Of a stretch of DNA of 64,000 nt, positions 25,216-35,122 are shown piece after piece. The number at the start of each line of letters is the position of its first letter. The stretch's first letter is position 1. The notes beneath the pieces were generated by a model, which saw only the letters and a list, made by a program, of their open reading frames with translations, was not told the origin of the DNA and made no database searches. Where the stretch lies: assembly GCA_003993805.1 (NCBI GenBank), contig RSEF01000003.1, positions 87,040,817-87,104,816 of the forward strand, written 5' to 3'. The translations under genes were made by a program, and so were the position numbers. The DNA is from Himantopus leucocephalus. Its lineage: Eukaryota > Chordata > Aves > Charadriiformes > Recurvirostridae.

Positions 25216-27384
25216 AAAAACTACTGTTTTCAAGTGCTACACGAGTTCACAATAGGCAAACTGCTGGTCTGTAATGCCAGTTGCATAATCTTGTTTCTTC
25301 TTTCTCAGAAAGGCTGGCACGAGACTATATATTTTTAAAATGGGGCAGCTACGCTGTTTTTAGAAGACAGCGAGTTCTGCTGAAACCTTGGGTATTTCTG
25401 CTAAGTTATTAATTTACTATTATTGTTGTTATTATTACTGTTACTCCTATGTGAATGCAGGAAAAGCACCTATCCCAGACTCTTGGAGCTTTTGCTGTTC
25501 CTAAAAGAATATAATCCATACGGAAAAGAATAACAAACTCTCTCTACATGACAGCAAACGTCAGCCAAGTGACAGCTAAAAATATCCCACCCTCTCCAGA
25601 GACCCTCAGCCTCTTGTACATCTGAACCCTCCCAGAAGCACCAGAAAACAGAAGTGTCTTAAGGCGTGCTCTGAATATCCCCACTTTTCACCTCTCCAGG
25701 GGCCAAGGCAGCCCGGGGACTGCTGGAGAAGGGCGGGCTGGCACCTCTTGCCTTTTCTGAATTAGGAGGGAGCTTCACCCTTGAAATGGTGCTGGCCCCC
25801 AGGAGACAAAATCTTGGCCAGCTCATGGTGGGGGAGAGATGTGTCTCTCAAGCAAATTCCTTCACCCGGAGAAGCACAGGGGGGATGCAGAACCCGCTGT
25901 GATGGCTCTCCTCCTCTGAAAGCAAAGAGCTCCTTCCTCTGGGAGGACACAGGGGCTCAGGGGCTGAGAGACAGAGGGCCTTCCCAGCAGATCTGCTAGG
26001 GCATAGAAAAGAAACATAGCTGTGCATCACCCTGCACTTTGGGCCTCCACTTTGCATGCATCATCAGTTAAGGCTTCTATTATACCCCATAGCGTGGGAG
26101 GATGTAAAGCGTGGGCTACTCAAACCCCGACTCTGAGGCCAGGAGGAAGGGAAGAGCTTTTGGGGCTCACTTTTCACCCAGGCCCCCTAAGCATACGCAG
26201 CTCACGGCTCTGGAGCCATGTGCTGAGAAGCTGTGGGGAGCAGCACGGAGAGGGAGAGGAGCAGACCGCAGTTCTCCACCCTCCACCCTGCAAATGGGGG
26301 GCAAACCAAGACTTGCTTGAGGTACCTCCAGGCCAGCTCCAGAGATTTATGCTGAGGACACAGGGGAGGCTCCCCTCCTTCTCTCCCCTCGATTTTCTTT
26401 CCCCTTTCAGCAGCAGGTTGCCACTCTGGCTCACAGAGTATCAAACTCTGACTTCTCCATAACTCCATGATCTACAACTCTTACAATGCAATTAACTGGC
26501 TGCTGTGAAGGCACCGCAAAGCCAGAACGAGGACACATTTAAGATGGGACAACTGCACATGAACATAAGCCCAGAACCTGCTGTTCTCAGTCTGTGTCTC
26601 CCTTTTTTGACATCTTTCACCACCTTTTTATCATGCAGGTTTTGGCACACGTGCGGCTACTGCGCTGACAAGATAGCTTGTTGTGGTATTTCCTCAGTGA
26701 GGCAGATTGGAAAATGTCCCCTGCCTTTGCTCCAAGCTCTTGTAGAAGGATTATAAAATCAAAGCAACAGCATAGCCAAAATCCATAAAAAAAAATAATA
26801 TTTTGAATCCCATACAAATCTCTCTTGGCACCCCCGACAGAGAAATGGCATCCACTGTTAGAGAAGAGCCTCAGGCATTAGACGTGGTGCTGGCAAGACA
26901 CATGGAGGACCAATGACCTGGACTGGTTGGCAAGGCCAGATGTACTGGCACTTAACCTTCCTCCCTTTTGTCCCTGGCTGACTCTGGTGGCAGGGGCTCC
27001 CAAATAGTGGCACGCATTCTCCATGAGCATTCAAGTTATCACACAGAGATGTTTTTTGATGTCCCCAGCAGTGTGCGTGCACAGTCCCGCACAGGGCTGT
27101 ACAGCTGCGAGCGGCAGGACTTGCTGCGGGTGGCTGTGCCCGAGCTAATGCCTCTCCTGGTCAGAGCCCGTTGTCCCTGCTGCCAGGGAAGGTCACAAGG
27201 CTGACAAAAATACTTGGGGCATCCTCCTGCAAGGACAGAAAGGCAGGGCTGGGGGAGGCTTTCTGCATCGGACGCACTAACCCCCAACAAACAGAGCCAC
27301 GGAGCCAGGATTTCTCCTACATTTTGTAAATATGTGTCTTAATTTTGCTTCAACGTGTCCAAGGGCCTTCCCAACCCTGGAATT
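25216..27384. other. Unannotated sequence
   Basis: No gene was recognised. A TTATTATTGTTG-like simple stretch lies at about 25413-25446. GC-richer DNA at 25690-26460 and 26860-27290 gives open frames on both strands without motifs. The approach to 27385 becomes steadily richer in GC. Confidence 0.5.
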
Positions 27385-27760
27385 CTCATTGCGATCCTTA
27401 TTTCCCCGCCTGTGGGATTTAACCCGCCAGCTGCTTCCTCGGGCTGCCGGTTTGCGCACATCCAAGCTCCAAAGCGGGATCTGCCCTCAGCCCCGGGGCT
27501 GTGCCGGGACCGACCCCCCCCTCGCCCGCCCGCCCTGCAGCCCCGCCGCCCCCCGCAGTCCCCCCGCGGTGCTGCCACCTCGTGGGCTCCCGCTCCCGTC
27601 ATGTCCCGTCCAGTCCCGTCCCGTGGGTGGCCACACGTGGGCAGCCACAGGTGCACACCCCGGTCCCGCACCTCCGTCCCCTTCCCCGCACCTTCATCCC
27701 CTTCCCAGCGCCTCCAACCCCTTCCCTGCGCCTCCATCCCCTTCCCCACGGTGAGCAGGA
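27385..27760 (+). promoter_or_regulatory. CpG-island-like region, candidate promoter and first exon
   Basis: I count about 33 CpGs in 375 bases, with GC near two thirds. That is about as many CpGs as base composition predicts, where bulk DNA here is strongly depleted. C-runs on the plus strand between 27510 and 27570 give several G-runs on the minus strand, a possible G-quadruplex. The island ends at CCCCACG followed by GTGAGC (27751-27756), a good splice-donor consensus, so a non-coding or 5' UTR first exon on the plus strand is conceivable. Open frames of 136-168 codons through it are Pro/Ser-rich on one strand and Gly/Arg-rich on the other and look compositional. Confidence 0.4.
27658..27750. 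repeat. 20-base tandem repeat, about 4.6 units
   Basis: Units start at 27658, 27678, 27698, 27718 and 27738 (last partial). The consensus is CCCCTTCCCNGCGCCTCCAT. Units 3 and 4 differ at only two positions, while the first is more diverged. It occupies the 3' part of the CpG-rich region and produces a repeated Pro/Ser peptide in any frame, which explains the open frames here. Length may vary between individuals. Confidence 0.8.
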
Positions 27761-28339
27761 GCGTTTTCTACCCTGAATGCGGTGCTAACGTGAAACACCC
27801 TAAGAGTGTCCCGCTTTCCAAGTTTGGTTTGGTTTTTTTTTTTGACATGGAGGCGTCCTAGAGGGAAGACCCAAAAGCCCATTAATCACTTCAGGATGTC
27901 TTAGACGTGGGCAATAACACTGCAGAGAATTCAGGCCCTCTGACACTCCAGTGCAGTATCTGAGCATTTAACAATAACAGTCAACACTGCTGATGCCTGT
28001 GAAAATACAGATGTAAGCCAGCTGTCTGTCAGGGTGAAAAATGTGTTTGTCTTTTCATTTTAACGTGTCATTTCCCTCTTGGACATTTGCTGTGTTGCTG
28101 CCAGGATATCACGTGCTTCCAGCACAGACTCCAACCCGGGAAGATGAACCACGTTCAGATGGAGGGCGGGTGTCATTATCCTGTTTCTGCAATTTTTTCT
28201 TCTTCTAAAGCTGAACAAAACATATCTGACTTAATTCCTTCTTTTTGCCCACAGCAATGAAATAATTTCCAATACGTATTTCTAGCCAAAGAGAATCACA
28301 GATTTAGCCACAAAAGGGTCATAGGAGGGGTGAAAGAGA
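27761..28339. other. Unannotated sequence, possibly 5' part of the old CR1
   Basis: AT-rich sequence with a T11 run near 27833. No gene was seen. If the long CR1 that follows was once complete, its 5' end would fall in or before this interval, but I cannot recognise CR1 wording upstream of about 28340. Confidence 0.4.
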
Positions 28340-29411
28340 GTGTGTGTGCTGAATGAAACGTCAAGATGTTTCATTAATGCACGGAAGCTTGAGATTAATA
28401 AGAGGAAATGGAAGTCTATATAATGATCAAAAATTAGTAGGCATAAAATAGGCTTATGGTGGGATAACTCATACGACTGGCATATTAGTAGAAAAGGATG
28501 CGGTTTGTTCATAAAGGACAGGAAAGGGGAGAAGGGAAGCATGGCTGCCTCGTTCATTGGGCTAGCTCTCAGCTCCAGAACACAGAGGGAGGAAAAGTCG
28601 TTGAATGTCTGATCACGGGGGAAAGAAGTTTAGGTGCTCTCAGGATAACTATCTGCTGTGGACAGCCCTCTCAACAAGTGCAGGTAGAGATGGCATTGTG
28701 TGATCTACTGGGAGGATCCTCCAGGAGGTGATGCTCTCCAGGGTTCTTCACTCTTCAGCAACCTGTTGAGAAGGTAATAAACCAAGAGGCAAGAGATTTT
28801 ATCTATCTCAGTAAACGGAATGGCTCCAGAGCACGTTCCTCAGCATCGATGCGCTGCTGTTCATACCACTGAAGTGCTGGGACATTCCCTGATGCATTTT
28901 TGCCCTCAGGTACCTGCCACTGTCCCAAAACAATTCCCAAACACTGCTTGGAGTTAGAAGAAGGCAGCAGCCAGATCCCCTGGGCACCTCCCAGTTTTGG
29001 AGGGTGAGAGAGTTTAGCTGTCCAGATGTGGGCCACTCTCTGCCAGTGGTCTCAGTTTTAAAGAAAAACTGTGGACACATTTCGTGTGTCGTGAAATGTA
29101 GGCAGAGTGTTCAGCAAGCTCCAGGAATGTGCTGATGACGATTTCTTGACGTGTAGGTAAAGAAAATCCAGCAGAGAGAGTAGGGGGGAAGATTTCTACA
29201 GCTTTGGAAATAAATGGCTGAAAATGCAAAGGTGGAAATTGAGATGAGGGTGACAAAATGACAGCGTTTATGATCCATAGGAAAGGAAAGAGAGCAGCAA
29301 GATCAAAACAGTGGACTTCAGGGAGGCAGATTTCAATAACTGCAGAAAACAGGTAGGTAAGATCTCATGTAAAGACAGTTTACGAGGAAAAGGAATTATG
29401 GAAAACTGACC

Positions 29412-29457
29412 TTTTTTTTTTTTTTTTTTTTTTTNTTTTTTTTTTTTTTTTTTTTTT
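29412..29457. repeat. Poly-T tract with one N
   Basis: 23 T, one N (29435), then 22 T. It falls inside the old CR1 exactly where the element should read a short GGCAGTTTTTCAAGG-like stretch. The T-run therefore either expanded from a short T5 or was brought by an inserted poly-A tail in reverse. The single N indicates that assembly could not resolve its length. Confidence 0.9.
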
Positions 29458-30969
29458 GAGAAACAAATACTGCAGGTAGAAGAATAAGCTATTCCAAAAC
29501 AGTGGAAGAAGAAGCAACGGTAACAAACCAACTTGGTTAAACTGAGAGCTCTTCCTTGACTTCAAACACTGGAATACACACAAGCAGTGGAAACCAGGCT
29601 AGACTGCTAAAGGTGAAAATAAGTAATGTTAGAGTAAAAGACCAAATCAGGAAGGCAAAGGCACAAAATGATAACGAGAAGTCACTCTGTAAGGAGAAAA
29701 TCAAGAAAGTGCTGAAGGAAAGCTATAGACAGATGGTCGCTGGAAGGCCAAAAGCTTTTTTCTTCAGCCTTCATTGAAAGTAATGACTAAAATCAGGTGG
29801 CCTAACTACAGTATAATATACAGCAGATAAAAGGTAAGGTGTCCTGCTAGAACAGGGGAAGAAAAAGCAAGGGAGTACTTAGATAAATTAGAGCCCTTCC
29901 GATCAGCCGCGCCATTCGTCTTTAATACCCCGCTACAGCACTCTCACGCTCGTTGCTGGTTGCAATTACTCTGCAAAAACTCGCAGAGTTCAGGTGAGGA
30001 TTGAGAAGCGGGAGAAGGACAAGCAGCATTCCTGTCCCTAAAAGGGCACAGCTGGAATCATAGATGTGACATGTTGGCTTCAATTCCCAGAATAGGACTG
30101 GAACAAATAATAAAAATAATCCATAAGCATCTAAAAGTTAACAATGCAAATAACAGCCAGATGGATTGCTCCAGAACGCACTGCGTCAATTTGAATTACT
30201 TCCCTCTCTGAGAACATAACAGGCCTTATGGATGGGTAGAAGAGAGCTAATAAGTGTTTCTATACAGTGATTTTAACAGGTTTTTTGACACTATCTTATG
30301 AAGTCAAGCCAGGGAGACATGGTGTAGATTAAATCATTGCTGAGTGAGGGTAAAAAGGTAGGAACAGTGCCCTCAGATAATAGTTAACCATTAACTTACT
30401 GTGAAAATGGTATTCTTAAGTGTCTGTCCTGAGTTTAGCAACATTTGTATATTCATTAATGATCTGGATGTCCTATATCGAAGATTTTTATAACGTCAAT
30501 GTGGGAGAAGCTGCAGGGCAGAAATATCTATAAGAACAAATTGGAGAAATGGTCTGACAAAGAGATATGATGTTGTTCACTTAGAATTCCTGCCTACATG
30601 TTACACTTAGTCAGGAATAATCACCCGGACAAGTAAAGGACAGGCAACAGATGGATGGGTTCTGCGGGAAAGATCTTGTGCTTCCAGCAGATCAGAACTG
30701 AACACAGGTCAACAATATCTTGTTGCTGCAAAGAAGACAGAGGCAATAGAGGGCTCCATGATTAGGACTTTGCCTGCAAGGCAGAGGAGCACTGTTCCTC
30801 TCAGCACGGGCCAGGGTCTGGCAGAAGCACCACAGGGGTTTGAGGTGGGTGAGTGGGAAGGAGACCACAGAGCAATGGTTAGGAAGGGAGATCTTGAAAA
30901 TTTGGCCTGTGAGAAAAGGTGGAAATAACAATTTGAAGAAGAGAACGTGAGACTGAGGTGAGATGGCTA

Positions 30970-31188
30970 CCATGGTTTGCCCTGGATTGACTGGCTTTCT
31001 CCTGGGCAACTGCCAGGGAAATGGCTTGGGATACAAGCCAGCAACTTTCCCAGTTGGCAGATTTAATGTGGTCAGACTGTATTAGAGTTTGACGGAGGTT
31101 GTCAGAATAGATACTGGCGGGTGCATGCCAGTTGATCCAGTGCCAGAGAATTATCCCCAGCACATTTAATTTCCTACTAGAAACCCGG
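30970..31188. mobile_element. Insertion of about 218 bases nested in the old CR1
   Basis: CR1 wording (GAAGAAGAGAACGTGAGACT, then GAGATGGCTA) stops at about 30969 and resumes at AATAGGTCTTCAAATATATA near 31191. The consensus would be continuous there. The intervening sequence is not CR1. It contains an imperfect inverted repeat, CTGCCAGGGAAATGGCTT against AAGCCAGC...CCAGTTGGCAG (31010-31060). TA occurs at both edges, compatible with but not proof of a TA target duplication. I do not recognise the family. Confidence 0.45.
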
Positions 31189-31505
31189 ATAATAGGTCTT
31201 CAAATATATAAAAGGTGACTTTGGTGAGGAAGGGAATCCCCTGTTCTCCATCACCTAGGTATTTAGAGTTAGAAATAATAAGTGCAGTATGCAACCAAAA
31301 AGTTTTAGTCTGAACATTAGAAAAAATTATTTGGAAGCACCGGAATACATTGCCTTCAGGAAGGCTCCATCACTGAAGGCTTCTGAGGAGAAGCTGGGTA
31401 AACAACTGGCAGTGAAGCCTGAAGAACAGTAGATCCTTCCTCATGGCAGAAGGATGGACTAGATGTCTTTTATGTTCCCCTCCAGCCCTATTTTCTGCTC
31501 TTCTC

Positions 31506-34500
31506 TCAAAAGCTAGGGATGAGCAAATCTCCACTTCCATTCAATGAGAAATAGGACCTCTTGCAAAGGGCCTCTCCTTCATCATTTGTTCTCACAATAT
31601 TTCAGTACATAATTCTAGGGTAATTTCTAAATTCCTTAGAAATGAGTTGCACTGAATTAGCTTTCCCAGTGAGGACTCCGTCATTTAACATGGACACTTG
31701 GAGGAGTTACTTTGTGTTCACTGTTCTGCTTTGATCTTTTAGAAGTTGTGATTTCCTGGCAATTTTGACAAAGATCGCTGATATAAAGAGCTTAGACTCT
31801 CTGAGGACCTCACAACCAGTGCAGATAGGTCCAACCAAGAACTAATTGAACTGGTGAGGTTAAAAAGCATCCATAAACTATATAAAACTATTGGAGTGGG
31901 TATAAGGGAGAAAACTACTGCAATCTGGCTGGCTCCTTTTTATGTTTTAGTGCAGTTCTGCCGTCATCCTGGGAAGCACTTTAAGCCAAGAGCTTTTCAT
32001 ACCTAGAGAATGATTTAAGCAATGTAGGAGCAAACAGAGACAATCTATCAGCCAGGGTGGAGATGTTGTCTGGAGACCTGCAAGTTAAAAAAGAGTTTTT
32101 GGTTTTGTTGTCTAACAGACCTGTTCAACAGTGTAAATACATGTAAATATCTTTGACAAGGACAACTATCTCAGGTCTGTTTCAATTCATTTTAGTTCAA
32201 GAAGGAAATAATCCCCCCTGGAGTCCAAATCATCCAGATCGCTCAGGCTCCATGACAACCTGTACGGAGGAAGTTGTGTTGGAGTAGCTGGCCGGTCTGT
32301 TTCATTTTTTAGAAGTCAGAAGAAATTATCTTGACATTCCTGAAGGGAAAAAGTTGCCAGAAGTTTCTTCTCCGTGAGACACAGAGATTTTTCCTTTCGG
32401 TGAGAGTGAAATCTTTTTTGACATGCCGTATTTTCACACAAAATGGAAATCTTGAATTTCCAGCCATTCCTGACTGGTCAGTTAGCTCCTTCCAAAAACT
32501 GCCTGCGCTATAAAAAGACAAAATAACTTGGAAGATTGGAAGAATTATAACCACCTCAGGGGTGGAAGCCTGGGACGCAGACATTGCGTCTCAGAGGTTC
32601 AAACTTGCTCACTTACTCCCTTTGGCTTTCACTGGAGCTTCGGTGCCCTGGTGCCACAATTGCCTTTGAAAATATTTTTCTGAATTATTTTGTCTTAGTC
32701 ATACAAGGAAGCTACCACAAAGGCAGGTGTGAGACTCTAATTTTCAGTATCAGCACAGGGAAAGTTATGTATTTGTTTTCCTGTCCATCTGCTCTGCAGT
32801 GGTGATGGGACCTAAGGCAGTGTTTCCACTCAGTTTCTATGGTTTAATAATCATCCAATTCTCATACGGAGTCTGTGGCCCGAGCCAAGTTTCTCCGTTA
32901 ACCAGCCTGAAACATCTTTGCTCCTGAGATGAAATAAGATCAGATTCATTAAGTCCAGCCTGGCCATAAGGAAAATATATAGATATTTATTGGAAAAGAA
33001 AATGCCTAAAATGCCTTCATCCCAGATAACTTATTCCTGCTAAATATCATGTGATGGAAATGCATGCAGTTCATAGCAGTTTTATGAATCAGAGCTTGGG
33101 AAGGATGATTAATATATAATGGGCCATGTGTCATGGGCCAGGATACAGGAGAATGGTATGACAAGAAACTGTGTTGACGATTCCAGGTTCTGTTGATACT
33201 TAGGTAAATGCTTACATGAAATCCACCTAAAAATAAATAGAATAAAGCTACTAACCTCTTCAAGCAGAACCTTTCCCCAGTGACTTGTTTGCAAAACACA
33301 AAGTGCCTTGAATTTTCAATGGTCAAGAATATTTTGACTATGGCACTAAAGTAATAAAATAATAAAAGTTTATTTTTTCCCTTATCCTTCATGTATTTTT
33401 CATTTAATGTTAATCATAGGATAGATGAGGAGAAAAATGTAATTCAATGTTTTATATTGTATTCTTGATTATTTTTTTCCCTGTAATATATCCAGACAAG
33501 TTGCATTTTGATATTCATATAATTTGAAAATTATCTTTTTATCTTTGTAGCAAGTTGAATAGTCACACAGTGCTTTGCCTTTTAGATTTTTTTAGTAGTG
33601 GGCCTTAGGATAAGTCTTTTCTGTTCTGAACCTGCTAAACTGGAGTTCTTTACAGTGCCATAGTACAGTGGTACTGCTTCACCATGGACCTAGTGCCAAG
33701 CACTGATCATAAACGGGAGCATAAGGACAGCCTAATTATCAAGAAAAAGTTAAAAGGCAAAGTCCACGATTCTTCTCCATAAGCACTGAGAGAAGGATGA
33801 GAAGGAATCAGCAATGCATGTTTCAACTGAATATCAGACAGAAGAAAATTTCCAGAATATGAAGTTATCAACACACATGACAGAGCTATTTCATGAACCT
33901 AAGTACACAAGGGGCAAATATTTGTGGGTGATACTTTATCTGTTTCAATCTGCCAAGGAGTTGGGCTAGATCCTTAAGATCCATTTAATCTTTTTTTTCT
34001 AAACATATCTTTTTTATTCTAACATATTGTTTTATTCTAAAGGATGGGAAAGAGTTGTTTCTAAAGAAGAAATACCTACATATTGGGCATTGTATTGTTA
34101 GTGAGGAGCATTGTGGTCAACTACCAACACTTTGTAAAATAGGCGACCAAACCCCATTTCTTTAAAAAAAAGAAGGGTTCCTTTTGTTCAGAATCCACAT
34201 ATAATGTCAATTTGCATAAAATTACAGATAATTACAAATTTCAAGATGCCTTTGAAGGATTTTCACTGGTGCTACATTGAAGAGGCATCGTCCCTTTGCA
34301 CAGAAGAGTAGCCCTGTGAAGATTCCCCCTGCTATTGGATGACAGAATTCAGGTGCTCCAAAGCCAACTCATACACCACCTCCACAGGACTAGAAAGCTG
34401 CTCGGTCCTTCAGTGCTTAGAAAGCCTTTTTAATGATGGAAAAGGCCAGGTTAAAACTGATTATGCTTTTGCTGATTGGTGGCAATGACATGTCTAGAGC

Positions 34501-34957
34501 TGAAATTATGTCAATGTTTGGCAGTACAGATCCAAAAGTGCAGTGGCTTATCACTGTTTGGGAAGAGAGTTACACAGGAGATAAGGGGTCCCCACCTCTC
34601 CTGGGACTTCACCCCCTCAAACAGGAACAAATGTGATGGTAGGGGAAACTGAAAAGCAGAGTGGTCAACAGCTTTCCTTACTTACAAAGTAGGAGCTCTA
34701 CATAAGCAAAGATGATAACTCTATCACACAGACCAGCAGCTTTCTGCAGGCTTCAGGTTCAAAAGCATTCAGAAGCACTGAGTCAGGGCCAGCCTCAGCA
34801 AAATGAACAGTTGCGCCAAATCAGACCGTTTTCAACATTGGCAAAGCTTTGTTAGTGTTTGCTCAAGGAAGATGCTTCTGGAGAGGGAAAAGAGGCATCC
34901 CAGTTGTCCCACTGGCAAGGGACTCGGGGTTTATGGGGTCAGTACTGCTCCAGGTGT
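31506..34957. other. Unannotated sequence
   Basis: No gene was recognised. Apart from the AT-rich fossil at 32320-32475, the DNA is AT-rich without classified repeats. The part 33360-34260 is especially AT-rich. Open frames reach only 128 codons (33006-33392, minus) and carry no motif. Confidence 0.5.
32320..32475. repeat. Probable ancient AT-rich interspersed repeat
   Basis: The 3' part reads TTTTCACACAAAATGGAAAT, then CTTGAATTTCCAGCCATTCC. This resembles the end of a common old amniote repeat (CACAAAATGGAAATTTTG with a CCAGC terminus). A very similar end occurs at 56696-56732. The two copies share the CACAAAA…GGCCAGC/CCAGCC layout but are diverged elsewhere. The left boundary is a guess. 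Confidence 0.35.
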
Positions 34958-35122
34958 TGCCTCTGTGACCTCAAATAAGTCAGCTGAGGCTAAATTTCTT
35001 CAGAAGCACTGACCAGGCTACATTATACATCCATTAGCAAGAAGTGGGGATGACCAGCATGGCCAAAAATCAAGCCTTAATCTCCCTGTGCCTCACTTTC
35101 CCCCTACTAAAACAGCAATATT
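34958..35122 (+). repeat. MIR-like SINE fossil, apparently split
   Basis: CTCTGTGACCTCAAATAAGT at 34961-34980 matches the MIR core phrase (gtgtgaccttgggcaagt). The phrase that should follow directly, CTTAATCTCCCTGTGCCTCA plus CTTTCCCCC, is found at 35076-35105. About 90 bases of other sequence lie between. Either something inserted into an ancient MIR-like SINE or two fragments are adjacent by chance. The second part is the more convincing of the two. Confidence 0.45.

Larger units (their letters stand above)
28340..31505 (+). mobile_element. Ancient, nearly ORF2-length CR1-type LINE, inactive
   Basis: Read in pieces, this segment follows a CR1 ORF2 from endonuclease to 3' end. The endonuclease remnants include INARKLEINK (about 28370) and WWDNSYDW (28457-28480), then GLFIKDRKGEKG. 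The linker at 29330-29690 contains GTAGGTAAGATCTCATG. The reverse-transcriptase part shows GCAATTACTCTGCAAAAACT near 29960, FINDLD at 30452-30469 and NKLEKWSDK at about 30534-30560. The tail has KHRNTLP near 31343 and GATGGACTAGATG before the end. Expected catalytic FADD after FINDLD is not readable, and stops and frameshifts are everywhere, so it is long dead. It most resembles ancestral CR1 of turtles and crocodilians rather than the young avian copies nearby. A poly-T run and an insertion interrupt it. The 5' limit is approximate. Confidence 0.75.

Noticed and set aside
27332..27882. Open frames of 91-168 codons across the CpG-rich region
   Set aside because: Open in all plus frames because of low AT content and the 20-base repeat; low-complexity Pro/Ser products.
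29268..29583. Minus-strand frames with poly-Lys
   Set aside because: Created by the poly-T tract and its N inside the old CR1.
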